A DNA stretch of 64,000 bases from NCBI RefSeq assembly GCF_010367455.1, contig NZ_WRPR01000062.1, forward strand, positions 61,706 through 125,705, given 5' to 3'. Below the pieces are notes generated by a model that saw only the letters and a program-made list of their open reading frames with translations, was not told the origin of the DNA and searched no databases. The DNA is from Candidatus Laterigemmans baculatus. Lineage in GTDB: Bacteria; Planctomycetota; Planctomycetia; Pirellulales; Pirellulaceae. The number at the start of each line of letters is the position of its first letter. Position 1 is the first letter of the stretch. Below are positions 22,848-32,274 of this stretch, one piece after another. Position numbers and translations under genes: made by a program.

Positions 22848-24932
22848 TCAGGCTGCGGGGCCGACGATCCCGACCGATTCGATCGCCGTATCCTGGGTGA
22901 TTTCGTTGTAGGAGAGGACGCGCAGATCGGGCAGGGTCGTCGCCGTCAGGTGTCTCAAACCGGGTCGGATCCGGGGGTTGACCAGAACCACCGGCGGATG
23001 GCCGACGGCGATCAATTTGCGGACGGCGTCGCCGATCTGTTTGCAGAGCTGTTCGGTGGCCGCCGGGGTCATCCGGACCATCATTCCCCGCTCGGTGTGT
23101 TCGACTCCTTCGGCGATTCGGTCTTCCAGCTGCGGATCGAGGGCGACGACGTGCAAGCGATCCGAGGCGTCGCGATACCGCGTGCTGATCGTGCGGGCCA
23201 AGCGGTGGCGAACGTACTCGACCAACCACACTGGATCCTTGGTCCGCGGCGCGTAATCGCCGAGCGTCTCGAGGATGATCCCCAGCTGACGGATCGGCAC
23301 GTCTTCGCGAAGCAGCATCTGCAGCACCTGCTGGACCTCGGCCAACTTCATTTGGCCTGGGATCAGCTCATCGACAACCGCTGGGGCGAGCTCCTTGAGT
23401 TCATCGATCAGGTGCTTGGTGGCGTCGCGGTTGAGCAGCTCGTCGGCGTACTGGGTGGCGATTCGCTGGAGGTGCGTGGCGACGACCGCCCCGGGCTCGG
23501 CGGTCGTGTAGCCGTAGATGGCTGCTTGCTCGCGGCGCGCCGGCTCGATCCAGACCGCGGGCTGGCCAAACGTGGGGTCGCGGGTCGGTTGGCCTTCGAT
23601 GACGCCGGTCGTCATCCCCGAATCGATCGCCAACAAGTAACCCGGCAGGACGACGCCGCGAGCGACGCGGCTGCCGGCGATCCGGACCTCGTATTCGTGT
23701 TCGGCCAACTCCATGTTGTCGCGGACGCGGACCTTAGGAAGCACGACTCCGATGTCGCCGGCCAATTGGTTGCGAACGCCGGTGATCCGCTCCATGAGAT
23801 CGCCGCCGCGAGCCGGGTCGGCCAGGGCGAGCAGCCCGAGCCCCAGCGACAGTTCCATCGGGTCGACGGTCAAAAAATCTTCGGGACGTTTAGCCGGAGG
23901 TGCCTCCGCAGCGGCTCGTTCGTTCTCGGCTTGCTGATCGGCCGCGGCGGTCTCGCGACGGGTTTGCCGCGTCATCACCACGGCCAGCCCGAGGCACCCG
24001 GATCCGAGGGTCGCCATCGGCACCGCGGGGAGTTCGGTGACCATCAGCAGGAACAAGAACAGCCCGGCGATGGCCATCGCTCGCGGGTTGCCAAACAGTT
24101 GCTGGAGGAATTCGTGCGGCAGGTTCGACTGCTTGGCGCTCCGCGTGACCAGCAGACCGGCGGCGAGCGAGATCAGCAGCGCCGGGACTTGGCTGACCAG
24201 GCCGTCGCCGATCGTCAGCTTGGTGAACAGCGAGGCGGCCTCGGATACGGGCATCCCGTCGCGAACCGTGCCGATATACAGGCCGCCGCCGATGTTGATG
24301 ATCATGATGAAGATGCCTGCGATCGCGTCGCCGCGAACGAACTTGCTGGCACCGTCCATCGCTCCGTAGAAATCGGCCTGCTGGCTAATTTCCTCGCGCC
24401 GCCGCTGGGCATCCTTTTCGTCGATCAGCCCGGCGTTGAGGTCGGCGTCGATCGCCATCTGCCGGCCCGGCATCCCGTCGAGCGCGAACCGCGCGGCGAC
24501 TTCACTGATCCGCGTCGCCCCTTTGGTGATCACGACGAACTGGATCACGACGATGATCACGAAGATGATCAAGCCGATCTCGATGCGGTCCCCGGCGACG
24601 AACTCGCCGAACCCGCTGATCACACCCCCGACCGCACCCGATTTGCCTGCCTCGGTCAGAATCAACCGCGTCGTGGCGACGTTCAACACCAAGCGGGCGA
24701 GCGTCGTGGCCAGCAACAGAGTCGGGAAGATGTTGAACTCCATCGGACTGCCGACGTAGATCGTCGTCAGCAACACGATCACCCCGACCGTGATGTTGGC
24801 CGCCAGCATCAAGTCCATCAACAGCGGCGGAAGGGGAACCAGGATCACGACCAGGCTGCCGATGATCGCCAGCGGCAAGATCAGGTCACGGTAGCGGGTG
24901 AGCTGCTGCACGGTGGGGGCTCGGAACGACAC
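22848..24932 (-). CDS. flhA: Flagellar type III export component FlhA
   Basis: A 694-residue inner-membrane component of the flagellar export gate. The N-terminal half has eight helices with family-specific stretches: MEFNIFPTLLLATTLARLVL, NVATTRLIL, GFGEFVAGD and FVVITKGATRISEVAARF, followed by DADLNAGLIDEKDA. The C-terminal cytoplasmic domain that docks export substrates includes GVVLPGYLLAID, DATKHLIDELK and MVRMTPAATEQL. Length is normal. It starts the minus-strand flagellar operon; the flhB and fliPQR genes are outside the window. Confidence 0.97.
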   Translation of the reverse strand: MSFRAPTVQQLTRYRDLILPLAIIGSLVVILVPLPPLLMDLMLAANITVGVIVLLTTIYVGSPMEFNIFPTLLLATTLARLVLNVATTRLILTEAGKSGAVGGVISGFGEFVAGDRIEIGLIIFVIIVVIQFVVITKGATRISEVAARFALDGMPGRQMAIDADLNAGLIDEKDAQRRREEISQQADFYGAMDGASKFVRGDAIAGIFIMIINIGGGLYIGTVRDGMPVSEAASLFTKLTIGDGLVSQVPALLISLAAGLLVTRSAKQSNLPHEFLQQLFGNPRAMAIAGLFLFLLMVTELPAVPMATLGSGCLGLAVVMTRQTRRETAAADQQAENERAAAEAPPAKRPEDFLTVDPMELSLGLGLLALADPARGGDLMERITGVRNQLAGDIGVVLPKVRVRDNMELAEHEYEVRIAGSRVARGVVLPGYLLAIDSGMTTGVIEGQPTRDPTFGQPAVWIEPARREQAAIYGYTTAEPGAVVATHLQRIATQYADELLNRDATKHLIDELKELAPAVVDELIPGQMKLAEVQQVLQMLLREDVPIRQLGIILETLGDYAPRTKDPVWLVEYVRHRLARTISTRYRDASDRLHVVALDPQLEDRIAEGVEHTERGMMVRMTPAATEQLCKQIGDAVRKLIAVGHPPVVLVNPRIRPGLRHLTATTLPDLRVLSYNEITQDTAIESVGIVGPAA

Positions 24933-25265
24933 GCATCAACGACCGACAATCGCTGTCCGGTCACTTCTCTCGGCGAGACCTTAGCCGAACCCCGACGAAC
25001 CGGTCCATATCGGTTCCCTCCGCCGGGAACTTGAGACCATTCCCGCCAATCCACCCCTTTGGCAGAACACTCCCCTACCGCTCGGGTGCGCCCTCTGGAG
25101 CGCACCCCCGCGCGCTCCCCCCGGATCAGTGGGATAGTAACTTTTTTTCGCTTTTCGTGTGTTTTTTTGTCGCATTCGCTCGTTCTTTTTTCCATCCGCT
25201 CCCCAGTAAGACGCACGCTCCGCCGGTGGCAGCGACAGGGACTTCGTGATTGCGGAAACGGTGAC
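24933..25265. other. Intergenic region between divergent flhA and the protein kinase
   Basis: This 333-base stretch separates two divergently transcribed genes and must hold their promoters. It contains a small hairpin (gggtgcg...cgcaccc, 25084-25107) and then an unusually T-rich stretch on the plus strand, about 25139-25195. No promoter motif, including sigma-28- or sigma-54-type sites, could be called with confidence. Confidence 0.6.
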
Positions 25266-26960
25266 ATGCGACCCCATCCATCGATTCGGACTCACCTATC
25301 GATTCGCAACCGAGTCGCCGGAACTTTTTCAGGCCCCAAGCCGGTCGGCCCGTGGACGGGGTGGTCGACTTTCCCGATGCTTCGCGGGGGGCCTCGTGCG
25401 GTCGATCAGCGGACGTATCTGGCGAGCGTCGCCGAGGCGACCAGCGCACGGCTGCGGGCCGCCTGCCAACCGTCGCGGTCGATCGGCCCGTACGAGCTGG
25501 ATCACAAGCTGGGCGAAGGTGGGGGCTCGATCGTCTACGCGGCGCACCACCACGAGAGCGGCCGACGGGTCGCGATCAAAGTTCCCAAAGGGGACACCCG
25601 CGGGGCGGTAAAGCGGATCAAAGCCGATTTCCGCGGCGGGCGGCAGTTCCGCCATCGGCACGTGGTCCGGATGCATCACTTGCTGCCGGTTGGGGACCGG
25701 TACGCCGCGGTGATGGATCGGCTCGGCGGCCCCTCGCTAATCGATTACGTCCGCGGCAATCTGCCCGCCGGAGAGCTCCCGCCGCTCGACCGCTTGCGGC
25801 GCGTCGTCGCCCAGCTCGCCTCGGGGCTGGCGCATATCCACGCCTCGGGCTGGATCCATGGCGACGTGAAACCGGACAACGTGTGCATGACTTCGGGAGG
25901 GACACCGCGGTGGCTCGACTTCGATTTGGCGAGCCCCTTCGTGCGGCCCCTCTGGATGCCGCTTCCCGAGCACGTGGCGGGAACCTTCGCCTACCTGCCC
26001 CCCGAAGCGATTGTCGGCGAAGCAATCGCCGCCCCGGCCGACATGTTCAGCTTCGGTCGCCTGCTCTCGAAACTGATCTGTGGCCGCTTGCCGAGCTGGG
26101 ATCCGGGACTGGGCTCGGCGGTCGCGGCGGCCCGCATCCGCCAGCAACTGCCACGCGACGTCCCCCGAGAGCTCCTCGATCTCTGCATCGACCTGGTGCA
26201 TGTTTCTCCGGTCGCCCGCCCCACGGCAGCCGAAGTCCATTGCCAGCTTTCGGGCCAGACCCGTTCACTCACCAAGCCGCACGCGTCCCCGGTTCCCAAG
26301 CAAGTCGCTGCAGCGGCCTCGCTGGCGATGCAGCGGGCCGACGCGGGCAAAGGGACGATGCTGGTGATCGAGACCAGCCCGAGCGAACCATTCGATCTGC
26401 AGGGCTTGCTGAGCGATGCGCGCTCGGAGGAGCCGCGGTTGCTCCTCTCGGGACGTTGCGATCGCCAGGAATGCACACCGCTGCAGGGCTTTGACTCCGT
26501 CCTCGACCAGCTCGCCGAGTGGATCGAGCAGGTCCCACTCGACCTACGCACCGGCTGGCGGCAAGCGGCCGGAGAGGCCCTCGCCCAGGTCAGCCCCCCG
26601 TTGGCCGCTGCCCTGGAGCCCGCAGCCGAAGCTCCGCGACCGGCCGCTGGGGGCCTGCCGGCCGCGAGCGAGGCTGCGAGTGAGGCGGGCTGTGAAGCGA
26701 TCGTCCGATTGCTTACGGCGATCGCTCAAGAACGAACGGTGGTGCTGGCAATCCATAACCTGCAACATCTCGACCAGGCCAGCCAACCGTTGCTGGTCCG
26801 CTTGGTGCAGCAAATGCCCTCGCTGCCGCTGGTGATCGTCGGAACGGCCGACCGCCGCGCCGCTCGCCTCCAGTACGTCGCTCAGCTCCAGCGTGCCGCT
26901 TCGCTCACCCCACAGAAGACCGCCGCGGCGCTGCCAATCACCCTCCGCGTTGGCTGCTGA
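25266..26960 (+). CDS. Serine/threonine protein kinase with degenerate AAA-type C-terminal region
   Basis: A 564-residue protein. The kinase domain spans about 75-345: KLGEGGGSIVYAA, VAIK (Lys105), IHGDVKPDNV (Asp200), and a metal-binding motif DFD (218-220) where DFG is usual, followed by FAYLPPEA. The expected helix-C glutamate position reads FRGGRQ, so it may be missing. Residues about 360-560 resemble the AAA_16 signalling ATPase that follows many planctomycete kinases (GRCDRQECTPLQGFDSVL), but no Walker A is present and the Walker B region reads VLAIHNLQHLD. The ATG at 25266 is chosen for its position before the kinase fold; the frame is open further upstream. Confidence 0.82.
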   Translation: MRPHPSIRTHLSIRNRVAGTFSGPKPVGPWTGWSTFPMLRGGPRAVDQRTYLASVAEATSARLRAACQPSRSIGPYELDHKLGEGGGSIVYAAHHHESGRRVAIKVPKGDTRGAVKRIKADFRGGRQFRHRHVVRMHHLLPVGDRYAAVMDRLGGPSLIDYVRGNLPAGELPPLDRLRRVVAQLASGLAHIHASGWIHGDVKPDNVCMTSGGTPRWLDFDLASPFVRPLWMPLPEHVAGTFAYLPPEAIVGEAIAAPADMFSFGRLLSKLICGRLPSWDPGLGSAVAAARIRQQLPRDVPRELLDLCIDLVHVSPVARPTAAEVHCQLSGQTRSLTKPHASPVPKQVAAAASLAMQRADAGKGTMLVIETSPSEPFDLQGLLSDARSEEPRLLLSGRCDRQECTPLQGFDSVLDQLAEWIEQVPLDLRTGWRQAAGEALAQVSPPLAAALEPAAEAPRPAAGGLPAASEAASEAGCEAIVRLLTAIAQERTVVLAIHNLQHLDQASQPLLVRLVQQMPSLPLVIVGTADRRAARLQYVAQLQRAASLTPQKTAAALPITLRVGC

Positions 26961-26993
26961 GCCCGCGGCGGCGGCTGAGGCCACGCTACATCG

Positions 26994-27038
26994 TCACCCT
27001 CCCCCCGGGAGGGTCGCGAGGAACGAGCGGGGAGGGCG
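26994..27038. repeat. CCCTCCCC/GGGGAGGG-family repeat (single-arm copy)
   Basis: A 45-base element of the form ccctccccccgggagggt followed by cgcgaggaacgagcgg and ggagggc, filling the 78-base gap between the convergent kinase and VWA genes. It equals the right-hand half of the longer elements at 55749-55894 and 63768-63899, in the opposite orientation. Confidence 0.88.
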
Positions 27039-29456
27039 CTATACCGAGCCCCACCGCCTCCGCAGCAACCATTCGCTGGCCAGTCCGGCGAACAGGAGCA
27101 GAGCGACCAGCGGGTGGTTCCAGACCGGAATCGCCGGCAGCGGGCGGATGCGGACCTCTCGCCCGGGTGGGATCGCCTCGATAAGCTGCTCGGCCGCCTC
27201 GTCGATCCCCAGCAGCGATCCTCCGGTGATTGCGGCAACGTCGCCGAGCGCCGTGAGGTCGGCCATGGGGCGTTTCATTTCCAGCGGGTCGGCTTCGACG
27301 ACGAAGGAATCGCTGGGTGGCTGATCCCCGCCGGCTGGACGCGTCAGGACGGCCCGGTACGCCCCCGCCTCGAGCCCCTCGATGACGCCGCGGAATTGGC
27401 CGCCCGCCGCCGGATCTTCGCTGCCGCGGACCGTCACCGTCCTCCCTTCCCGGTCGCTCACCGCAATCTCCACGTCGCCGCTGGCCATCGCCGCCTCGGC
27501 CAGTTGGACCCGAAACGGAACGGGCCGCCCTTCCGGAAACCGCTCGCCGCGAATCGTCAGCGTCGTGCGGTCCCCACCCCCCAGGCCGCTTCGCTTGGCC
27601 AACGAGCGGACCAGCTGCAACCAGTAGCGTTCGTAGAGGGCCGCATTGGGGTCGGCCAGCCGCAATCGAAACGATTCGTCGGTCAGCTGCAGCCAGACTT
27701 GTCCATGTCCCGCCAACTGACTGACGACGATCGGCGCCGGACGGCCACCACTCAACCGTTGGGGCGTTTCGATCAAGACGCGGGCCCCGGGGCGGAGGGC
27801 CCCCTCGAGGCTCGGCACGTCCGCCAGCCAGTAAATCGGCGGAGCGGTGGACCAGGCATCGCGGGAGACTTCGATGCGGAGATTCGGCATCGCGCGGCCG
27901 AGCGGTGTGATGTCCCAGCGGAGTGGATCCAAAGCGGTGCGGGGCGCCGTGACGCGGCTCGGCTCGAGCGGCAGGAGACGTTCGAGCGGCGTACCGGCCA
28001 GTGCCTGCGGCAGATGGTTGGGACCGGCGATGACCACCAAAGAGGCTCCCCCACGGGTGACCAGATCGACGATCCGGGACTGCAGCCGCGTTCCCAACGC
28101 TGCCGGATCACAATCGCTGAGGATGATCAGGTCCAGTCGCTCGAGCGTTTCATCATCGACCGGCGGAAGGCGGCGAGCGGTGCGGTCTTGGTCGGCGTAC
28201 CGCGGATCGCCTTGCTGCAGCACGCTGATCAGCTCGACCAATGGGCGCTCGCCCGCCTGGTCGGTCGCCCGCTCCAACAGATGCTTGAGGAAGCGGAACT
28301 CGTAACTCGGTCCCCCTTCGACCAGCAGGACGCGAAACGACTCGTCGCGAATCTCCACGACGGCTTCCTTAAAATTGTCCTCCGGAGCGACTTCCCCGGC
28401 CAGCGGCTCGGCCTCCAGACGCAGTCGCCGAACGCCCCTCGCAGTCGCCAAAAAATGGAGCTCGACCGTGCGCGTTCCGGCAGCCCGTCCGGTCGGAATC
28501 GACTCGGCGGCTAACTCTGCTCCGTCCGCTTCGTCGAGCAACCGCAAGCGGATCGGCCGCCCCTCGGTGCCTGTCCAGCGAATGCGGGCGACGACGGTGA
28601 CGCGGTCGCCGACCATGGCCGCCGTGTCGGAGACGAGCTCGGCAACTTCGACCTGCGGGGGCGGGTTTTGGCTGCCAGTGCTGACGGTGATGACCGGCAC
28701 ATGGCCGGCAGCGATCTCGCGGGCCGCTTCCGGCAGCGCAATTCCCTCGGTCACCACTCCGTCACTGATCATCACCAGCGCCGCGGTCGAGCGTCCCCGC
28801 TGGGCGCTGGCCGCCGCGGTGAGCGCGTCCCCGAGCGGACTGCTCGCCGCCGAGGGCGATTGGCGTCGCAACTCGCCGAGCAGCGACTCCAGATCCCCGT
28901 CGCTTGCAGTCGTGAGCGGAGCGCCAATGAGCTGGATCCGCAAGCGATAATCCTCCGAGAGCTGCCGGAGCAGGCGGCCGTCGCGGTGACCGAGCAGACC
29001 CAGGACCGATTCCCACCGCGTGAGCCCTTCGCCGCTGGCGGAATCGCTGTGCGGCAGGCCCATGCTCTGCGACGCGTCGACCAGCACCACCAAGTCGGGC
29101 AATTCCGTCTCGAAGCGAGTGATCGACCAGCCGCCGAGCATCCACACGATCACTCCCAGCGTCGCCGCCCGCACGGCCACCAGCACGATCCGGCGGCGAA
29201 GCGCGAGGGGCGGAGGCCCGGCCGCTCCCTGTCGACGAGAAGCGAGGGGCCCGAGCTGAAACGGCCCGGACCGGAGGCGCACGAACTCGAAGAGAACGAC
29301 CAAACCGAGGAGCGCGACGGCCAAGAGCCCCAGCCCCCACAGTGGAACCGGTCCCAGCGGTTCGAGCTGCCAATCGATGCCGCGGCCGCTCCGCTCGCTC
29401 GCGGAGTCGGCCCAGAGGGTGAAAGCCTTCGGCGGTGACCCACTTGGAACGCTCAA
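27039..29456 (-). CDS. VWA-domain membrane protein
   Basis: An 805-residue membrane protein. Two helices come first (about 25-50 and 80-105), then a von Willebrand factor A domain with the metal-binding motif DASQS (in LVVLVDASQSMGLPHSD) and later segments AALVMISDGV and LVVIAGPNHLP, consistent with the glutamine-amidotransferase-like part of BatA-type proteins. One further helix is at the C-terminus (PLVALLLFAGLASEWLLRR). The start is inferred to be TTG at 29456: it overlaps the preceding stop (TTGA) and follows a good ribosome site, ggaggg. Probably a partner of the gene upstream. Cell-envelope or Bat-type complex role is inferred. Confidence 0.83.
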   Translation of the reverse strand: MSVPSGSPPKAFTLWADSASERSGRGIDWQLEPLGPVPLWGLGLLAVALLGLVVLFEFVRLRSGPFQLGPLASRRQGAAGPPPLALRRRIVLVAVRAATLGVIVWMLGGWSITRFETELPDLVVLVDASQSMGLPHSDSASGEGLTRWESVLGLLGHRDGRLLRQLSEDYRLRIQLIGAPLTTASDGDLESLLGELRRQSPSAASSPLGDALTAAASAQRGRSTAALVMISDGVVTEGIALPEAAREIAAGHVPVITVSTGSQNPPPQVEVAELVSDTAAMVGDRVTVVARIRWTGTEGRPIRLRLLDEADGAELAAESIPTGRAAGTRTVELHFLATARGVRRLRLEAEPLAGEVAPEDNFKEAVVEIRDESFRVLLVEGGPSYEFRFLKHLLERATDQAGERPLVELISVLQQGDPRYADQDRTARRLPPVDDETLERLDLIILSDCDPAALGTRLQSRIVDLVTRGGASLVVIAGPNHLPQALAGTPLERLLPLEPSRVTAPRTALDPLRWDITPLGRAMPNLRIEVSRDAWSTAPPIYWLADVPSLEGALRPGARVLIETPQRLSGGRPAPIVVSQLAGHGQVWLQLTDESFRLRLADPNAALYERYWLQLVRSLAKRSGLGGGDRTTLTIRGERFPEGRPVPFRVQLAEAAMASGDVEIAVSDREGRTVTVRGSEDPAAGGQFRGVIEGLEAGAYRAVLTRPAGGDQPPSDSFVVEADPLEMKRPMADLTALGDVAAITGGSLLGIDEAAEQLIEAIPPGREVRIRPLPAIPVWNHPLVALLLFAGLASEWLLRRRWGSV

Positions 29457-31876
29457 AACTGGCCCTCCAGGATCTTCACCACCAGCGATTCCGCGACCAG
29501 CAGCCCCAAGGCGACCAGCAGCAGCCCCCAAAACAGCTCCCGCCCCGCTCCCGGAGATTCCAGTGCGGGAGGGTCCGCTGCGGGGGCAGCGGCGGAGCGC
29601 TCGGCCGCTGCCGCGGGTGTCGCTGCCGCATCGGGAGTCGACTCGCCGAGCCGCTGCCAAGGAGCCGGTAGCTCGCCGAGCTTCTCCAATCGCCCTTCAC
29701 CGGGATCGACGTTCACGGCGATCACGGGTGGCTGCGCTGCTGGTAATGGGGCGGCTGGTAATGGGGCGGCCTCGTCGCCGGGGGCGGCCTGCGGCGACGC
29801 GCTCCACCAGTAGAAACCGGCTTGGCTCGCCACGCCTGCGGTCCACCGCACGGTTGGCCCGGAGCGCGACTGCACGTGGGTTTCGAGCGTCGCTCCCGCT
29901 TCGCTCGCGAGCTGACCCGCAAAGCGTGCCTCCGGCGATCGCCCGACGACCCGCTCGCCAACGATAAACTGGCGGGAAGTCGGCTCGCCCGCATCGGCCC
30001 AGCGGAGGATCTCTTGGACCAGCGGCACGAAGCTGGGCCAGGCGATCAGCGCGTTCCAAGGCCCGCCACCCACTTCAGGGCCACCCGCTCCAGGGCTACC
30101 CGCTCCAGGGCTGGGGGGGGTGGCAATCAGCACTTGGCGACCGCTCCCCTCGCTCGCCAGGGACGCGATCAGCGGATCGCCCTCGCCGATCGCCACGGCC
30201 GGCTGCCAGCCGCTGCCGAGCTCGAGCGTCCAGTACCGGAACACTGGGAGCGAGAGCAGCCCGGAGCCAGGAAAGGCTTCGAAGGGCTGGACGATTCGGC
30301 TCCGGTAGCCGAGCGGGTCGATGTCGGGCGTCTCCACCTCGCGGGGCTCGAGCGCAATCCAGCCGGTCGCTGGCGGGGCATCGAGCGGGGGGGCATCGAG
30401 CGGCGGGGTATCGAGCGGCGGGGTATCGGCGGCTTGGCCGCTCCGCCAGTTCGGTCCCAGCCACCACACGACGCCTCCCCCCTGCTCCAGATGCTGGGCC
30501 AGCCGTCGGCGGGCCGCCTCGCCGAGCGGGACCGGATCGCACAGCGCCCAGACGTCGAAGCGGCCGAGTTCGGTCTGCGGCAGTTGGCTCAGCGGGAACG
30601 AGCGGACTTCCACCGGCCCGGCTCCTCCTGGAGCGGCTGCCAGAGCAAAGTAGCGGGTGTCGGAGGCCGCCGGACCGAAGGCCGCTACGGAGAGTGCGGG
30701 CGAGACTTCGGCAATCGCTCGACTACGGTTATCGACCGCCAGCGCATCGTCCCCGATGCGAACCTCGATCGCGTGGCGGCCGGGGGCGAGCCGCGTCGAC
30801 CACAGTAGCATTTGCGAGCCGCCCGGTTTCAAATCGAACGTTTGCGATTGCTCGACTTGGCCATCGACGAGCAACTGCGCCAGCCGACCGCGAATCGCCT
30901 CGCCGCCGTGGTGGATGATCGGCGAGAGCCAGACCTGCGAATCGTCGACGGCTGCAGCGGAAGGATCGCGTTCGAGCGGCCCCACCGTCGCGTTGGCACC
31001 GGGCAGACGCTCCGCGGCATCCCAGACGAGAAAGCGAATCGCAATCTCTTCCTCGCCGCTCTCCACCTCGCCGCTCTCCACCTCGCCGCTAGCTAACTGG
31101 GGGAGCGAGTCGGGCAAGGATTGCCAGGTCGCCTGCTGCAGGTCGCTGAACAGGATGACGTCGACCGGGCCGCTCCACCCGGTGCGAACGGCCTCGCGAA
31201 TCGATGCTTTGACCGCGGCGAGCGTGGCCGGCAAATCGGCGGTTCCTTCGCCGGCATTCAAGCGACGGATCTCGGCGGCAGTCTGCTCGGCCCGTTCACT
31301 CACGGTCGGAATGATCGCTCGCGGCGGATCGCTCAGCGCGAGCAACAAGAACCCGTCGCTGGCAGCCGCCGTTTGGCAGATTTCGATCGCTGCGGCTTGG
31401 GCGGCTGCGAAGCGAGTTCGCGGAGTCTCACTTCCGACCACTCGCTCGGATTGCGGATCGACGAGCGTCTGCATCGAGTAGGAAGTATCGAGCACCAAAA
31501 CTCGTAGCGTCGGCGGCCGACTCCACGGCTTCCCTTGTGTCGCAGCGTCTTCGGGCAAGGGCCGCGCGAGGGCCGCGGCCAGAAGCAGCACGGCGGCGAC
31601 CCGCAGGCACAGCAGCAGCAAACGCCAAAACTGAAATTTCTGAGCCCGGCGAGCGATCGCCGCTTGCAAGAACTGCATCGCTCCCCACTGGACGGTCCGC
31701 GTGCGACGCCGCCGCAGCCAATGCAAAAGGATCGGCAGCAGCGCGACGAGCCCCCACAGGAGCATTCCAGCTGCGGCAAAGGGCCCCAACGCCAAGGGAC
31801 CCCACACCAGCGGATCCAGCGCCAATGGCTCCCCCGCGAATGAACCGAGCCCGCTCAAATCGGTTCCAACCAGCAT
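29453..31876 (-). CDS. BatA-like protein: N-terminal membrane domain plus VWA domain
   Basis: An 807-residue protein. The N-terminus has the aerotolerance-regulator (BatA) layout: LLWGLVALLPILLHWLRRRR, TVQWGAMQFLQAA and a second helix LLLLCLRVAAVLLLAAALARP. The VWA domain follows, with LRVLVLDTSYSMQT (DxSxS motif) and VDVILFSDLQQATW. Toward the C-terminus there is a glutamine-amidotransferase-like segment (FDVWALCDP, GGGVVWWLGPNW) and a last helix before the stop. Two in-frame tandem repeats (SGEVE, and DTPPL/DAPPL) lie in surface loops. The stop overlaps the start of the next VWA gene. The usual MoxR and DUF58 partners are 12 kb away at 43-45 kb. Confidence 0.85.
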   Translation of the reverse strand: MLVGTDLSGLGSFAGEPLALDPLVWGPLALGPFAAAGMLLWGLVALLPILLHWLRRRRTRTVQWGAMQFLQAAIARRAQKFQFWRLLLLCLRVAAVLLLAAALARPLPEDAATQGKPWSRPPTLRVLVLDTSYSMQTLVDPQSERVVGSETPRTRFAAAQAAAIEICQTAAASDGFLLLALSDPPRAIIPTVSERAEQTAAEIRRLNAGEGTADLPATLAAVKASIREAVRTGWSGPVDVILFSDLQQATWQSLPDSLPQLASGEVESGEVESGEEEIAIRFLVWDAAERLPGANATVGPLERDPSAAAVDDSQVWLSPIIHHGGEAIRGRLAQLLVDGQVEQSQTFDLKPGGSQMLLWSTRLAPGRHAIEVRIGDDALAVDNRSRAIAEVSPALSVAAFGPAASDTRYFALAAAPGGAGPVEVRSFPLSQLPQTELGRFDVWALCDPVPLGEAARRRLAQHLEQGGGVVWWLGPNWRSGQAADTPPLDTPPLDAPPLDAPPATGWIALEPREVETPDIDPLGYRSRIVQPFEAFPGSGLLSLPVFRYWTLELGSGWQPAVAIGEGDPLIASLASEGSGRQVLIATPPSPGAGSPGAGGPEVGGGPWNALIAWPSFVPLVQEILRWADAGEPTSRQFIVGERVVGRSPEARFAGQLASEAGATLETHVQSRSGPTVRWTAGVASQAGFYWWSASPQAAPGDEAAPLPAAPLPAAQPPVIAVNVDPGEGRLEKLGELPAPWQRLGESTPDAAATPAAAAERSAAAPAADPPALESPGAGRELFWGLLLVALGLLVAESLVVKILEGQF
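30375..30434 (-). repeat. In-frame 15-bp tandem repeat (4 copies) in the BatA-like gene
   Basis: Four units of the form ggggcatcgagcggg at 30375, 30390, 30405 and 30420 (the last two with ta for ca), encoding DTPPL/DAPPL pentapeptides. A smaller pair of a 15-bp unit lies near 29735-29765 (APLPA). Confidence 0.92.
31051..31095 (-). repeat. In-frame 15-bp tandem repeat (3 copies) in the BatA-like gene
   Basis: Units of cctcgccgctctcca at 31051, 31066 and 31081 (third diverging), encoding SGEVE pentapeptides next to the VWA domain. Confidence 0.9.
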
Positions 31877-32016
31877 GACCTCGACCGCTTACGGCACCCC
31901 GGAGTCGCCGCGCGGCGAACCTCCTGCAATCAGTCTGACCGCAAACGCAGCGGGGTGCCATACAGGGGCGAGCGGCTTCGGCTCCGCCCTCGGCTCCTCT
32001 TGCCGAAGTCCCTGAT

Positions 32017-32274
32017 TTATTGGCCGGTCCAGATCTGCGTGCTGGGGACGATTCGATTGCGGACCGGTTCGGGCAGCGGATGCTGGAAATCGCGGGGGCG
32101 AGCCGCGGGGTCATCCGGGGCGATGTCGTTCAGCGGATACGGATCGTGGACGATCGCGTCGCTCTGCTGGTGGGCGATCGTCCCCTGCGGCGCGAAGCCC
32201 CAGGGGTGTCCCGAGCGACATCCGCTCGCCGCAGCGACCACGACGAGCAACAGACCGATCGTGGAGCGATGCAT
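32017..32274 (-). CDS. Small lipoprotein of unknown function
   Basis: An 85-residue secreted protein. MHRSTIGLLLVVVAAASGCRSG is a clear lipoprotein signal with the lipobox ASGC. The mature part has no domain I recognise and is rich in Pro and Asp. The ATG at 32274 puts the signal peptide at the N-terminus. The gene is divergent from the lipoprotein gene at 32659; the 384-base gap between them contains no further gene and no motif I can call, but must hold both promoters. Confidence 0.7.
   Translation of the reverse strand: MHRSTIGLLLVVVAAASGCRSGHPWGFAPQGTIAHQQSDAIVHDPYPLNDIAPDDPAARPRDFQHPLPEPVRNRIVPSTQIWTGQ

Noticed and set aside
22407..25034. Very long plus-strand reading frame opposite flhA
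   Set aside because: It is the antisense of flhA, whose protein matches the family throughout; long antisense frames are expected in GC-rich DNA.
25139..25195. T-rich stretch as an intrinsic terminator
   Set aside because: It lies between two divergent genes, where no transcript should end, and no stem directly precedes it.
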